64,000 nt of DNA, from assembly GCA_947846985.1 (NCBI GenBank), contig CANTUZ010000011.1, positions 29,445,589-29,509,588 on the forward strand, read 5' to 3'. The stretch is from Fratercula arctica. Lineage: Eukaryota; Chordata; Aves; Charadriiformes; Alcidae. Under the pieces are notes generated by a model. It ran no database searches. It was not told the DNA's origin and worked only from the letters and a program-made list of their open reading frames with translations. Shown piece after piece: positions 40,731 through 51,500 of the stretch (the stretch's first letter is position 1; each line of letters begins with the position of its first letter). Made by a program: the position numbers and the translations under genes.

Positions 40731-40996
40731 AGAGGATGCTTGTCCCTTAGAGCGTTATATTCTGTTCTGCTGAAACATCTGAATTTAGTTAAAAGAAAAG
40801 TACTTAAGGCTTTTTTCCTATGGGGTTAGATTTCCTTTTTTTATGAAAGTGGTTAGACCCAACTACAGTTGTGAAATTTTAAACTCTGAGGACTTTTCTG
40901 AGGAGTAAAGGTCTTGCTTATTTATTGGCATCTGACGTGGGGACAAACTATTTTGCTCCATTTCTTTAAAGGACTCTTTGGAAATTTTAGTGTCTC

Positions 40997-41014
40997 TTTT
41001 TTTTTTTTTTTTTT
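40997..41014 (+). repeat. Poly(T) run (18)
   Basis: Eighteen consecutive T residues in intron 2. Low-complexity sequence only. Confidence 0.8.
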
Positions 41015-41274
41015 CCTGTAGGATAATGTAAAAAATGAAATATAAGATCCAGTGAATAAACTATTAAGTCTGAGAAATTAATGTATTCAAGTTATAATTA
41101 GTTAAGAACACATGCTGTTACCAGAAATGCGTCATTAATCTGCATGGAGCAGTTTGCGGCTATTTTCTGCTAAATTAGTGACACTTAAAAGCAGTCTTTT
41201 TTGTATTGTTTTAAATCTGTGACAAAAAAAAAAAATATCTGTGCGCACTTAAGAAGCAGTCTGTTTTGTTGCTT

Positions 41275-41298
41275 GGGTGTGGGTTTTGGGTTTTTGGG
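41275..41298 (+). other. G-quadruplex-capable (GGGT)-rich run
   Basis: Four GGG runs at 41275-41277, 41281-41283, 41288-41290 and 41296-41298 with loops of 3, 4 and 5 bases. It resembles, but is not, telomeric repeat. The sense strand is G-rich. Role unknown. Confidence 0.6.
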
Positions 41299-42154
41299 TT
41301 TTGTTTTTTTTTTTTGAATTTACACAAAGGCTTGTCAGTCAATAGACATAAACAGAAGTTCATTGAAGCCTTAATTACCAAATGCAGTGCTGTTGAAAAT
41401 GTTTTTGTATACTTCATGGTGGTGGAAAGATGTGTTGCTTGTGCTAGAGTCTCTTCAAATCCAGTATTCATAACCATACAGCCCTGCTTAAATATTTTCC
41501 CAGTGTATACTACAGCAATTGAAAGGGTGTGAATCGAAATTAATTACAGCTTTTTGTTTTTAATGAGTTTAATACTAACTTTGAGCAATGTTTTGTAGAT
41601 TATTTTTTATTTTTATTAGAGGCTACAAGTGAAGGTGAATTACTTCACGTATTCCAGCTAAACCCACATTTTTCGTTTGAGGGTTCTTTCATAACATGAT
41701 TTGGGAATTCAGGCAGGAGATAGCATTAAAAACTTCATGGGAGCATTTCTAGAAATTGGCTCTTTAAATAAAATGGTGATTTTAAGTAGTGAATCAACTT
41801 GGTAAGTACCGAATGATCAAGCCTAGTTACTGTAAAATAAGATCTCGCTGTTTTACTTCATTTTACAGAGCTTGGGCAAATAACAATTGAATTAAATTGC
41901 TTCCTGTTGGTTTCCCCCAGGGCAAGAAGAACCTGCTGGACTGTGCTCTGCTGAGCTGCTGTATTGATTAGTTCTTCAGGTCTAATCTCTACATGGTTAT
42001 GCTCACTTTCTAGTGTGTTTGTTTAGGTTTTTGATAGCTGTTTTTCTGAAGTTATTGTATTGCCTTGATAGTCCTCTAGTGGATTATAAAAATGTACACA
42101 TTAATTCCTTTCTCGAACTTCATTTGTTGTAGCCAAATGAAGACGATCGGCAGT

Positions 42155-42275
42155 TGTGCAGCAGCGTGCTGGTTAGGAGCGAGGGTAATGATCGCTCACG
42201 TAACGGCTCTCACGTATCACTGACAGTCAGAACTCACACTGGTGGGATGGTTGGCGCCGGAACCCGATCTAATTA
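42155..42275. promoter_or_regulatory. CpG-dense patch with repeated CTCACGTA motif
   Basis: Around ten CpGs fall in roughly 120 bases of otherwise CpG-poor intron, including CTCACGTA at 42195-42202 and again at 42209-42216, and GGCGCCGG near 42255. Maintenance of CpGs suggests either an unmethylated regulatory element or a conserved non-coding block. This is inference from composition alone. Confidence 0.3.
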
Positions 42276-43988
42276 AATGCTTGCAGCATCTATTAACAAA
42301 AATATATTAGGTTCTTTATCACAGCAGCTATTGTGATTTTAGGGTTTGCTGCTGCAGGTTGGAAAGTGATTTATAGTTTTAATTCATCTTAATAATTTGT
42401 GTGCTTAGGAAACACGTGATATAAAACTTTCTGTTGCATTTAAATTTCCTTGTTATCTGCCTTGCAGTGGCATGAATAATAGGGAGCCCAGAACACGAAT
42501 ATATTGGAATGCATGAAGTATTTTCAAGGAGAGAGCTTTTAAGGTTCAGAATGATGTATGTCAAATGTTACTAAATGGATAAACATGTGGAGGGATTTTG
42601 CCTTGAGAAGCTTGGAAATCAGGCGTCTCTTAGTACAGTGCTGCCAATAGCTGTATTGAAAATGCATTTCTGTCTTAATACAGGAAAAAGAATATTTATT
42701 TCATAGTATTTATTCTATCTGAAGATCCAACTTTTTTTTCTAGTCGCTGAAATTTATTACATTGGAACTTTGGAATGATGCTGTGGCAGAGCTGGTCTGC
42801 ACCAAAAATTGCCACACCTCCAAACTTTAATCATCTTTAAATATTTTTATGTAATATGAGCCTAGAGAGCCTGTGCTTATTTGAATGAAAGTATCCTCTG
42901 TGCCGCTTAAACTGTAAATCTGTCAATTTAACTATAAATTTTCATGTATTTTCTTGCATATTTGCATAGAATATTGTGATTCAAGGTGTGACCTAATCCA
43001 AACATCACTGAAATCAGAGGTTTCCACAGATTTCAGAGGGAACTGACTCAATCAGAAAAGGATTACAATGTTAGCCTTTCCTAGGCACCACTTAATCATG
43101 TGTTAGTATTAGGATCTCAGACTTTGCAAAATACCTGTCAGTATTATAAATGTGCAAAGTGACAGTACTCAGTGATGATAAACATCTTACAGGCACCTGG
43201 CAGGTCTTTATTGTTCAAGAAGCTGCTGTGGTCCATGGAGCTGCAGACATCATGAATAACAGGGGTATTTTTGTTTGGTAGGGTTTTTTTCTTTTCCCCT
43301 TTTCCCCCCCCTGCTTTACTCTGTAAGTGCATCAGGGTCGCTTCTGTTCGGAACGCGGGTCTTGGTGCAATAACTTGTCACTGTGTCTTGCTGCATTTTC
43401 TTGTTACTAAGATACTATTACACTCACATTGCTAAAGACTCAAGTGATGCCTCACAAACAGGTGAAGATGTTTTCACAGCTACTGCCCTTGCTCTACACT
43501 CACCTGCCCTTTGGAGATGGGGATTTCTTCTGGTAGGACCACATCCATAGCGTTGCTTCCCTGTGTTCAGAGCAAGGAATGGAATTTGTTTTCCTTGATG
43601 AGCATTTCTTTGTTGTGTACTCAAGACAAAATATGATCTGATTCATGTTTTAAAACCTGTGTCAGAGCGTAAGCTGTCAAACCGTACGCTGGTTATATGG
43701 TTTGTTGTGCAGGCCATGTAGCATTAATAGCGTGGTTTTGATCTAAATAATGACATATTTATCCAGCTAATAAATAGTGTTTATTTTCCTTTAACTTCCT
43801 TGAACAATTATTTTTTGCAAGGTTGCTTTATAAAAAATGCTGAATTGACTCTTGTTTTATTGCTCACTAGTTAGGAACAACTTCTTGGGTTTTTTTAAAG
43901 AATCTAACCTAGAAATGCTTTTTAAACTTACATTAACAAGCTCACTAAATGACACAGGATAGAATAGCAATGTGTTTTTCTTTTACAG

Positions 43989-44088
43989 AGGCAAAGGAAA
44001 TTGTTCTGAAGGCACAGATTCTGGCTGGAGGAAGAGGAAAAGGTATTTTCAATAGTGGGTTGAAAGGAGGAGTCCATCTAACTAAAGA
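43989..44088 (+). CDS. SUCLG2: SUCLG2 exon 3 (glycine-rich nucleotide loop)
   Basis: It starts after TTTTACAG and ends at GTAAGT (44089-44094). The first two bases complete the Lys codon begun in exon 2, then 32 codons read [18 protein letters not shown] onwards to GVHLTK, and the last two bases open the next Asp codon. LAGGRGKG is the ATP-grasp glycine-rich loop that holds the nucleotide phosphates, and the Lys of LKAQ is the conserved nucleotide-contacting lysine of the family. No internal stop is present. Confidence 0.97.
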
Positions 44089-44215
44089 GTAAGTTTTTAA
44101 AATTGAAAAAGCATAAATAAATTCTTCTGTTGTAATATTTAAGCTGTTTACAATAGCTGTGTGACTGTTTCTTTTAATATCTTTCAATAAACTAACCTTT
44201 TTCCTTTGTTTGTAG
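44089..44215 (+). other. SUCLG2: SUCLG2 intron 3 (127 bp)
   Basis: A very short GT-AG intron (GTAAGT to TTTGTAG) with a T-rich stretch before the acceptor. It is AT-rich throughout and shows no other feature. Confidence 0.95.
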
Positions 44216-44306
44216 CCCTAAGATTGTTGAACAGCTTGCTAAACAGATGATTGGGTACAATCTGTCAACAAAGCAAACTCCAAAGGATGGTGTGACAGTT
44301 AAAAAG
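44216..44306 (+). CDS. SUCLG2: SUCLG2 exon 4 (ATP-grasp domain)
   Basis: The first base completes Asp with exon 3, then 30 codons read PKIVEQLAKQMIGYNLSTKQ to GVTVKK, ending in phase 0 before GTAAGA. QMIGYNLSTKQT is a hallmark of the succinyl-CoA ligase beta family, part of the first ATP-grasp subdomain. The 127-bp spacing from exon 3 and the clean consensus splice sites make this one of the clearest exons in the window. Confidence 0.97.
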
Positions 44307-47300
44307 GTAAGATTTTTGCCTCTTGAAAGTTGGGACTGTTCAGCTGCAATTTTGCAGTAGTATGCTAGGGTGTATAACAGATTTATATTTTTCATTCCTT
44401 TTCCAGGGCCTGATTGATTGCATCTAGTTGATGAAAGAAAGAAAAAAAGTTACTTTTTCTTTCTTTGTCTGTATGTATGTTGTCTATCAATTTCAGTGTA
44501 CCTAGTGGTGGAAAAATGAATGCAGTTTTACTACCTGTGTTGAAGGGAATCCTTTGTCATAGCTTCACCCTTCATTAAATACATACTAAATGCCAGCATA
44601 ACTGTATATAGAATTAACTGTACGTGCTTATTGATGTTCTGCTTGGAGAAGGAATATATATGTGATTACCTGTAGTAATAATATTACCCGTATTTCATTC
44701 ATCATCAGCTTTGGGCAGCTGTAATTAAAGATAGTGACAGATGACTTTGCATGAGAACGATCTCAATTTTGAAAAAGAAAAAATGTCTAAAAGTAGATTT
44801 TTGTTGCACATACAGGGTCAATGTGGTTGTGGTGGTGTTTCAACTAATACGTGGCAATTGATTTATCTGTGATGGTGCATGCTGCAAGGTGTCAAGATTC
44901 ACTTCCGCATAAATGTATTGCTCTGTATTGGCCTAAATAACAGAAGCATAGACAGCCCTTCAGCAAGGTTCTCCTTTACCTTAGTAAAATTCTGTAAGTC
45001 AGGAAATACGAACAATTGCCTGTCTACTACATATATTTTTATCCCTTGCTTTGTTTTCCTGAACAAGGATCTTCATACAGGTATGCAGTCAAGAGCCACC
45101 CTGTATTTGATGCCAGGAGATAATCTGGCACGAGCTGAAAAGAACTGCAGTTCACTTTTAATATGCTGTGAACAGCTTGGTATATTAGCATAGAAGGAGA
45201 ACACCTGTCTGCAAAGATACAGTCTAATGAGGGCTTGAGGAAGGTGCTCAGGTGGTTCTTCTCTTGGGGAGCAAGGAGAGCAGATTATCATCACTCCTCA
45301 TAGTTGTTGTGAAAGAAAAATACTAGATATTAAAAAGAAGGAACAGTATTACCATTAAGGCATGTCCATCAGAGATCATGATAATACTAAGGATATAAAA
45401 TAGGATATACATTCCCCATATTAAGGCACTCTGCTTTGAAAAATTTGTATTGTAAAGGCAGCTTTCTTTTATAAATTCTTTGGTTTTATTCTTTTGCCCT
45501 AGTTGACTTACTTTGAATACATCAGTACAGCCTTTTGTCAGAGTGCAAGTCTGTTCACTGATTTACGTGAAAAAGAAACTTCTGATTTTCTTTGAAATTG
45601 ATAGAAATGAAAGAAAGGTATGGGTGTTGGGGGTTTCTGAAATGGATTATTCAAAGGATTTATATTAAGATGACTTTTGTACCGTGTATGGAATAGCTGT
45701 AGAAGATTTAACTTAAAATTGCTTTCCTCCCTATCCACATGTTGCTTGTATGGATAAACAATGGTCAAGAGTAAGCAGGTTGGGCATATGTGAAGTTTAA
45801 GGTGCAGTTTGCACTGCTGAACTTCAGATATTTATTTTGGTGATACAGGAAAGCATATAACCTTGATAGACTGTGTGTTTTCCCTTTGCTATAGAGTTAC
45901 GTGGAAACTTCAGGACATAGCTTGCAGGTGTTTTAATATTGATGCATGATAAACCAGTGTGATGCTGTTCACTGCGAGAAGCTGATCATCTATTGTCATA
46001 GACCTCCATCCCGATTATAAAGTTGTCTTTTAAAAGTCCTAAGCCAATTCATATCTTCATCCCACGCATGTGTAGCTATGTAATAGTATGTTTTATATTT
46101 TTGGTGTTGAGATCTTGATGCTTGGTAATTTAGGGTAGGAGCATACACCCTGTTTTAAATTAATGATATAACAGTTTGGCCAGTGGTATACTAACGATTT
46201 CCCCATTGCTTGTTAGAAAGTGAAGAAAGCACATTTAAAATTATGCGTCTAGGTCATCAAAAGACCATCTCCCAGAAAAATGAATGCCTTTTAAAAGCAT
46301 TTATCTTTTCCAAAGTCATCTCACTCTAGGATCTTCAGAGTAGTTAAAGGAGTGGAGACATTCCTTTATGAGAGGAGAGGAATTTGTAGTATCAGAACTA
46401 CTAGGTCAAGACTGAAATTTTAATCAAGGGGGAAAGTACAGTACTATGATTGAAATTATGAGTTTAGCTATGTCTGAGATGTCATTTAATGCAGAGAGTA
46501 GCCAGTGCTCAGAAAATGCTGGAGAGGCCCTTCGAGCTTGCTAAGAGCAGTGGGGAAGTTAAGAATTAATAGCTGGTATTTTTGTTCTATTTCAAGGCAT
46601 ATGCTCTCGCTGTATGCGTATGTAAGGATACGTGTGTGTACATGTACTCAGAATTGCAGTTCACAAAGAAAAGAAAAGGCATGGGTTTAGATTTTGTGGG
46701 TTTCAAAGTTTTTGTTGTTCTGGAAAGTTTGAGTGAACTCATATGTTTTAAAAAAACTAGGTAATAAACGTTTTTCAGAAGAAAAATAGTTATTAAGTCA
46801 CTTTCTGTGAGGCAAACAATGAGCTAGTGTCAGGGAGTGGAAGTCACGTACCTTTCATGTGTATTTTTAAGGAAGGAATAAAAGGTAGAAAATTTCTACA
46901 ATTAGAATAATTACGGAGCAGAAAATGGAGTTTTCAGCTTTCTTTCTCAGCTTGTGCACCTACTACAGCATTTAAAGCATGTTTGTGCTTCTTTAGATTG
47001 ATGTTTCTTAAATAAATTCCCTCGTAACTTGGAAGCTATTTTCTGAGCTTACATAAAATCCTCTTATGGCAGCCTGGAATTTGGAGAGGCTGTTATCTGA
47101 GAAGTCAGTCTTCTCTTATCATGACAACCTGAGAATTTGCTACCTGTGTTTTCTCTCCAAGCAATAACAGAATTAACATTTTGAATAATTGATTCAGTAT
47201 AAAAGAGGAGCTGTTTATAGTTACCCTCATGAAATTAGATGTGTGACGTAAACTTCTAGGTAATGATTTGTTTTTAAGAAGGAAAGCTTGAAGTTATCAG

Positions 47301-50272
47301 TAAGTTTTAAAGAAAACTGATTATTTTTTTTCCCCGAGACATTTTAGATATAAACTTGATGTGGTAAACAGATAATGATGCGCCACATTCTTTATCGTAA
47401 GAAAAACAGACAAAATATGAGAAGATTCAACAGTCTGTAGATTCAATTTCGCTACTCCCATCTGTTCGTTAATGTGTTTGCATTAGTTTTGTCATGTGAA
47501 TGATAGGTAGACTTTAACAAATAAAGACCTTGAACAGCAATTTCCCTGGCTTTGCTCGGCATCAAACAGGGAGGATGGTGAAGAGAAGTGTGTTTTGTTG
47601 TGAGAAATGAGAGATGTTGCACAGTCTGACAATTTTTACTCTACAGTAAGCTTGCTTACTACAAAGTAGATAGACTCTCAGTACTTCTGTGAATTAAGTA
47701 TTTCACGATGTTGATGTGGTTAATTAGCAATAGTGAGGACAATCACTGGGGTCGGAAGTAGCAGTTGAAAAGATACCTGATTTAATAATGTAAGTTCCAC
47801 CTGCTGTGCTTGCAAATGTATTCCTCAAGACTCGCTGAGTGGACTCCCATCCAAAGTCTGATCCTGAGCACTCTGGAAACTGTGTGAATAACTCGGATAA
47901 GATCCAGTAGGATGAGCTGGTTTTATTTTACCTATGTCTAAAGCAATTGACTCACATTTTTCAGATACATTGATGCAGGATATGTAAGAAGGTGAAAACA
48001 TGCATGCAGGTAAAAAGACTAACATTTGTTAATTTGACAAATCCTGGCAGGTAGCTGAGCTGTATTTCTGAAGTTGGCTTTTAGCATCCCTTTATAGTAG
48101 CCTAAAACAGGCAAATGCTTTTAAGTAGTACAGTAGTTTTCTACATTCTTAGTTGTCTCCTTCACCCTAGTTTTTTTTAGTTTGCTTTTGAACTGTCGCT
48201 TTTTTTGAACTATTCCTTTACATCACCCTATGTTCTATCAATAAAGCAAGGTAAAAGTAGAAGGAAAAAATTACTATAAAGAAAACTTCTTCCAAGTCAA
48301 AAAAAACATGAAGAAATATAATTTTTCCTTCCTTTCTGAGCACAGAGGGCTTTATTTTATTCCTCGTCTCTTACTTTTTTTTTCCCCTGTTCTGTTAAGA
48401 TTTACAGCCTGGCAGAAGGTAAGTACATTCTTTCTTATGTACTCCGGAGTAGAATGTCAAAAAAGCGACTTGGGTGAAAGTATAGTGCATCTTTCTTGTT
48501 TATAGTCCTTGAACTATGAAAACCCCAGGAATACTTATTTGATGGAATGCATCTTGTCGGGTAGGCAGAGTTTTAAGACTGCAGTTGTATACACGCCTCT
48601 CGGATCTAAGGAGTTTGAACTGCTGACTGATGGAATGAATTTCACCTTATGTTTCATTCAGAGTGGTAATACTCGTCTACAATCATTATTCAAAACTGTT
48701 GCTTTATAAACAGACCATGTTACAAAGACATTGCCACTTAATCCTTTTTAATTATATTAATCTTAGGGAAGTGATTTGCCTGATTTCTACTACTTCCATT
48801 GAAAGTTAGGAAGCACTAGCTCTGCTACAGAAGAACGTAGTAGATTGTCAGAAGGAGAAGGTATCGTGCTGATGAAATTGCAGAGGTGGCTGCTCAGCTT
48901 CCAGGTTGAAAAGCAAAACCATAGTGCAGAGCAGAACTACCGTCTTTGCACCTGAGATTATGGCACCTGTTGAGATCATAAGGAACAATTAGTAATTATC
49001 ATATGCAATTTATTAATTTTTCTTAACATGAAGAACGTTTGGGGGAATTTGGTGTTCTTGCATCAAAACACAGTTTTGTGACTCCTTTACTAAGGGCAAA
49101 ATTACTTAATCTCTGAATCTACTATAATAGCTATTGTTAAACTACTGCAAAAATTGACAGTTCAGATGAAGAGGAGGATACGGTTATTGTAATATTGAAA
49201 TGGAAAGGACTTTGGCTTTGACATATTTTTGAGAGGAGAGAAAAACTTGTAACAAAGAATTTATACAGACCATTTTCTCCCCAGTTTTAATGTGAGTACT
49301 TGTTGATACCTACCATAGAGGATTTGAACCATGTTTTTTTGTTGCATGCTAAGGTATCTGTCAGATACTGGTGGGAAAGAGCTCTGGAGTTTATAGTAAT
49401 AAATAGAAATGAGTAGCTCTTTGGAAAAATACATTTTTATGTTTCTAGACTGTGCCAGTATCTGAAGGTTCCGCATCTGCTTGTCTCTCTAAACTGAAAG
49501 TAAAAAGCTGGATGGCAGAATTATCTGTATACCCATTTCCTTAGGAAATGTTTAGGCAGGGCAGGAATTCAGTGCAGAGATTGTAAGTGTAGGATGGCCT
49601 TCTGTCAGAACAAGGGAGAGAAATTAAGCCTGAGGCTTTGCTGGTGAGGAACCGTGCTACTGATGTGATGCATCAGAAAGCCAATGTACCCTCCCTTACA
49701 GCTGTGTGATTTGCAAGACTGTAGTCCCTTGTGACTCAAGTTTTTCTGGGTGCAGCATCTTAAAGTGCTTTTTGGGAATAAAAAGGTAATACGGAGGTCC
49801 CCTTTATGGGCACAGCAGCAGCTCCGATTCTCTTCTTGGAAAAAACCCAGCAATTAGGTGTTCCTGGTTTTGACTGCTTGTTACATGCCCCAGTGAGAAC
49901 AGCAGCATGAGGCGAGTCTCTTATTCAGGGAGAGAGGATTTCTTGGAGAAGAAAAATCACTGGGTTGTAATATCTTGTAAAAGCAATAAAACAAATGATT
50001 CTTTTCAGGATAGCAAGTATCAAACTGCTGCATTTTAAGACAATGCAGAAAACGTGAGCCACAATATTCTCTGCTTGATCACAGCAGAGGGAAATACTGT
50101 CCCTCATTGGTTCTGTTAATTTCTAATTGCTTTTTACACTGCAAAAGATTTTACGACATTCACTACTCCTGACACCTGAAGGAAGCAAAGCTGTGTTCAA
50201 ATGAAGTGTTACCAGCGAGATGGACCAGTCAGAACTCTTGTTATTTTTCTTCTCCCCTGTATTCGTTTTTAG
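44307..50272 (+). other. SUCLG2: SUCLG2 intron 4 (6.0 kb)
   Basis: GT-AG intron from GTAAGA to a pyrimidine-rich tract ending TTTTTAG. The content is AT-rich with short A and T runs. I see no recognisable repeat family, RNA gene or coding exon. Open frames of 60-100 codons on both strands (for example 44879-45193) have no recognisable domain. Confidence 0.9.
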
Positions 50273-50425
50273 GTGATGGTTGCAGAAGCACTGAATATTT
50301 CCAGGGAAACTTACTTCGCAATTTTGATGGACAGAGCCTGCAATGGACCTGTTATGGTTGGCAGTCCACAGGGTGGTGTTGACATAGAAGAAGTTGCAGT
50401 TACTAGCCCAGAACTTATCTTTAAG
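50273..50425 (+). CDS. SUCLG2: SUCLG2 exon 5 (ATP-grasp domain)
   Basis: Fifty-one codons in phase 0 read VMVAEALNISRETYFAILMD, then RACNGPVMVGSPQGGVDIEE and VAVTSPELIFK. The pattern MVAEA.(12).AILMDR.CNGP..VGSPQGGVDIEEVA is typical of SUCLG2; the Glu of VAEA falls in the nucleotide-contacting strand of the ATP-grasp fold. The acceptor is TTTTTAG. The donor AAG|GTATTA lacks the usual G at +5, so recognition may depend on the good AAG exon end. Frame is fully open. Confidence 0.97.
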
Positions 50426-51410
50426 GTATTAAAATAATATTTTTAGACTAAAAATCTTCCTTGTCAGTTATCCAAAAATAATGTATTTTTTTCCCCCTTT
50501 CTCCTTCCATCTCTCCTTCTTTCATGTATGGAAAGAAGACAATAAGAACCATAAAAATTGGGTTTCACCAAACAGGGAGTCAGACTTGTCGTCTAGTAGA
50601 TGAGTGAAGAATGTTTGACATCTGATTTTGTTGGTGTTTGTGTCTGCAGCTCAATTTAGAAAAAGAGCTGAAATCTGGCTGTTATATGATATGTTAAACT
50701 TAATAGCTGAAAAGTTTTATGAGTGGGTTTCACTTTCAGGATGGTGTACAGTTTTTTCACGAGTGGGTCAGTGCTAGTATGGTTATTGTTTCTGTAGTTG
50801 TTTTTTTGCTAATGGACGGAGTGAATTATTTCTTTGTACCTGGTTAACTTTTGCATCTGAAACTCAACTGTTGTAATTGCTTTCTTAACGATGACTACAT
50901 TTAAGTGGGGTTTTTTTGTGTTATTATGGCATGATAATGAGTAGACAAGTTATTCATCTGGGAAAATAATTGATGCAATCAAGTATAATTATTCAAAAAA
51001 TTGTAAAAATATTTAACGTGCATTTTAAAATTATATAAACTTCACAGTGTTACTGGGCAGTGACACCATTGCCTTGAAAATATTCCAGAAGATGTCATAA
51101 AAATTAACAGACTAAATATTCGTCAACGCCATCTGTACAGTAATTAAAAGTGAAAACTGGTGTCACATTGTCTTGTCAGCGTGCCACCCTGAAGAATTAT
51201 ATATTTTTTGGAAGGACTGTTTTGTAGTTGGTGTGGTAATTATAACATACCCTATAGGCAGCTGCCATAGCCTCAGTCTCGGAGAGCTTTGGCAAACAGC
51301 CATACTTTAATTGCTAATTTGCAAATGTATACTAAGTGTTTTCCTTTTGAAGTTATAAATCTCCATTCAGATTGAATATTTAGTTATATTTATGCATGTT
51401 ATTGTTACAG
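50426..51410 (+). other. SUCLG2: SUCLG2 intron 5 (985 bp)
   Basis: GT-AG intron, GTATTA to TTGTTACAG. It is AT-rich with a pyrimidine-rich stretch near 50490-50523. No gene, repeat family or RNA seen. Confidence 0.92.
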
Positions 51411-51500
51411 GAGGAAATAGATATTTTTGAAGGCATAAAGGATCATCAGGCATTGCAGATGGCAAAAAATTTGGGATTCAAAGGACCTTTGCAACAGCAG
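51411..51500 (+). CDS. SUCLG2: SUCLG2 exon 6
   Basis: Thirty codons in phase 0: EEIDIFEGIKDHQALQMAKN followed by LGFKGPLQQQ. The IDIFEGIKD..A..MA.NLGF.GPL pattern matches the helical segment linking the two halves of the ATP-grasp region in SUCLG2. It follows the acceptor TTGTTACAG and precedes GTAACT, a donor with C rather than G at +5. No stop or indel. Confidence 0.96.

Larger units (their letters stand above)
11529..43988 (+). other. SUCLG2: SUCLG2 intron 2 (32.5 kb)
   Basis: A long GT-AG intron (donor GTAAGT, acceptor TTTTACAG) with no second gene visible on either strand. It holds a CR1 3' end (11929-12069), a 44-bp-period tandem duplication (12091-12173), long T and A runs, (TA)n tracts near 30.67 and 31.14 kb, G-rich runs near 34.98, 38.25 and 41.28 kb, and CpG-denser patches near 35.83 and 42.16 kb. 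Much of the rest (for example 12.2-25 kb) is plain AT-rich sequence in which I recognise nothing. Open frames in it are short, unrelated to any family I know and probably random. Confidence 0.9.

Noticed and set aside
41931..41970. Acceptor-like TTTCCCCCAG followed by a short open stretch
   Set aside because: No GT donor in a sensible position, and the frame compatible with exon 2 adds nothing like SUCLG2.
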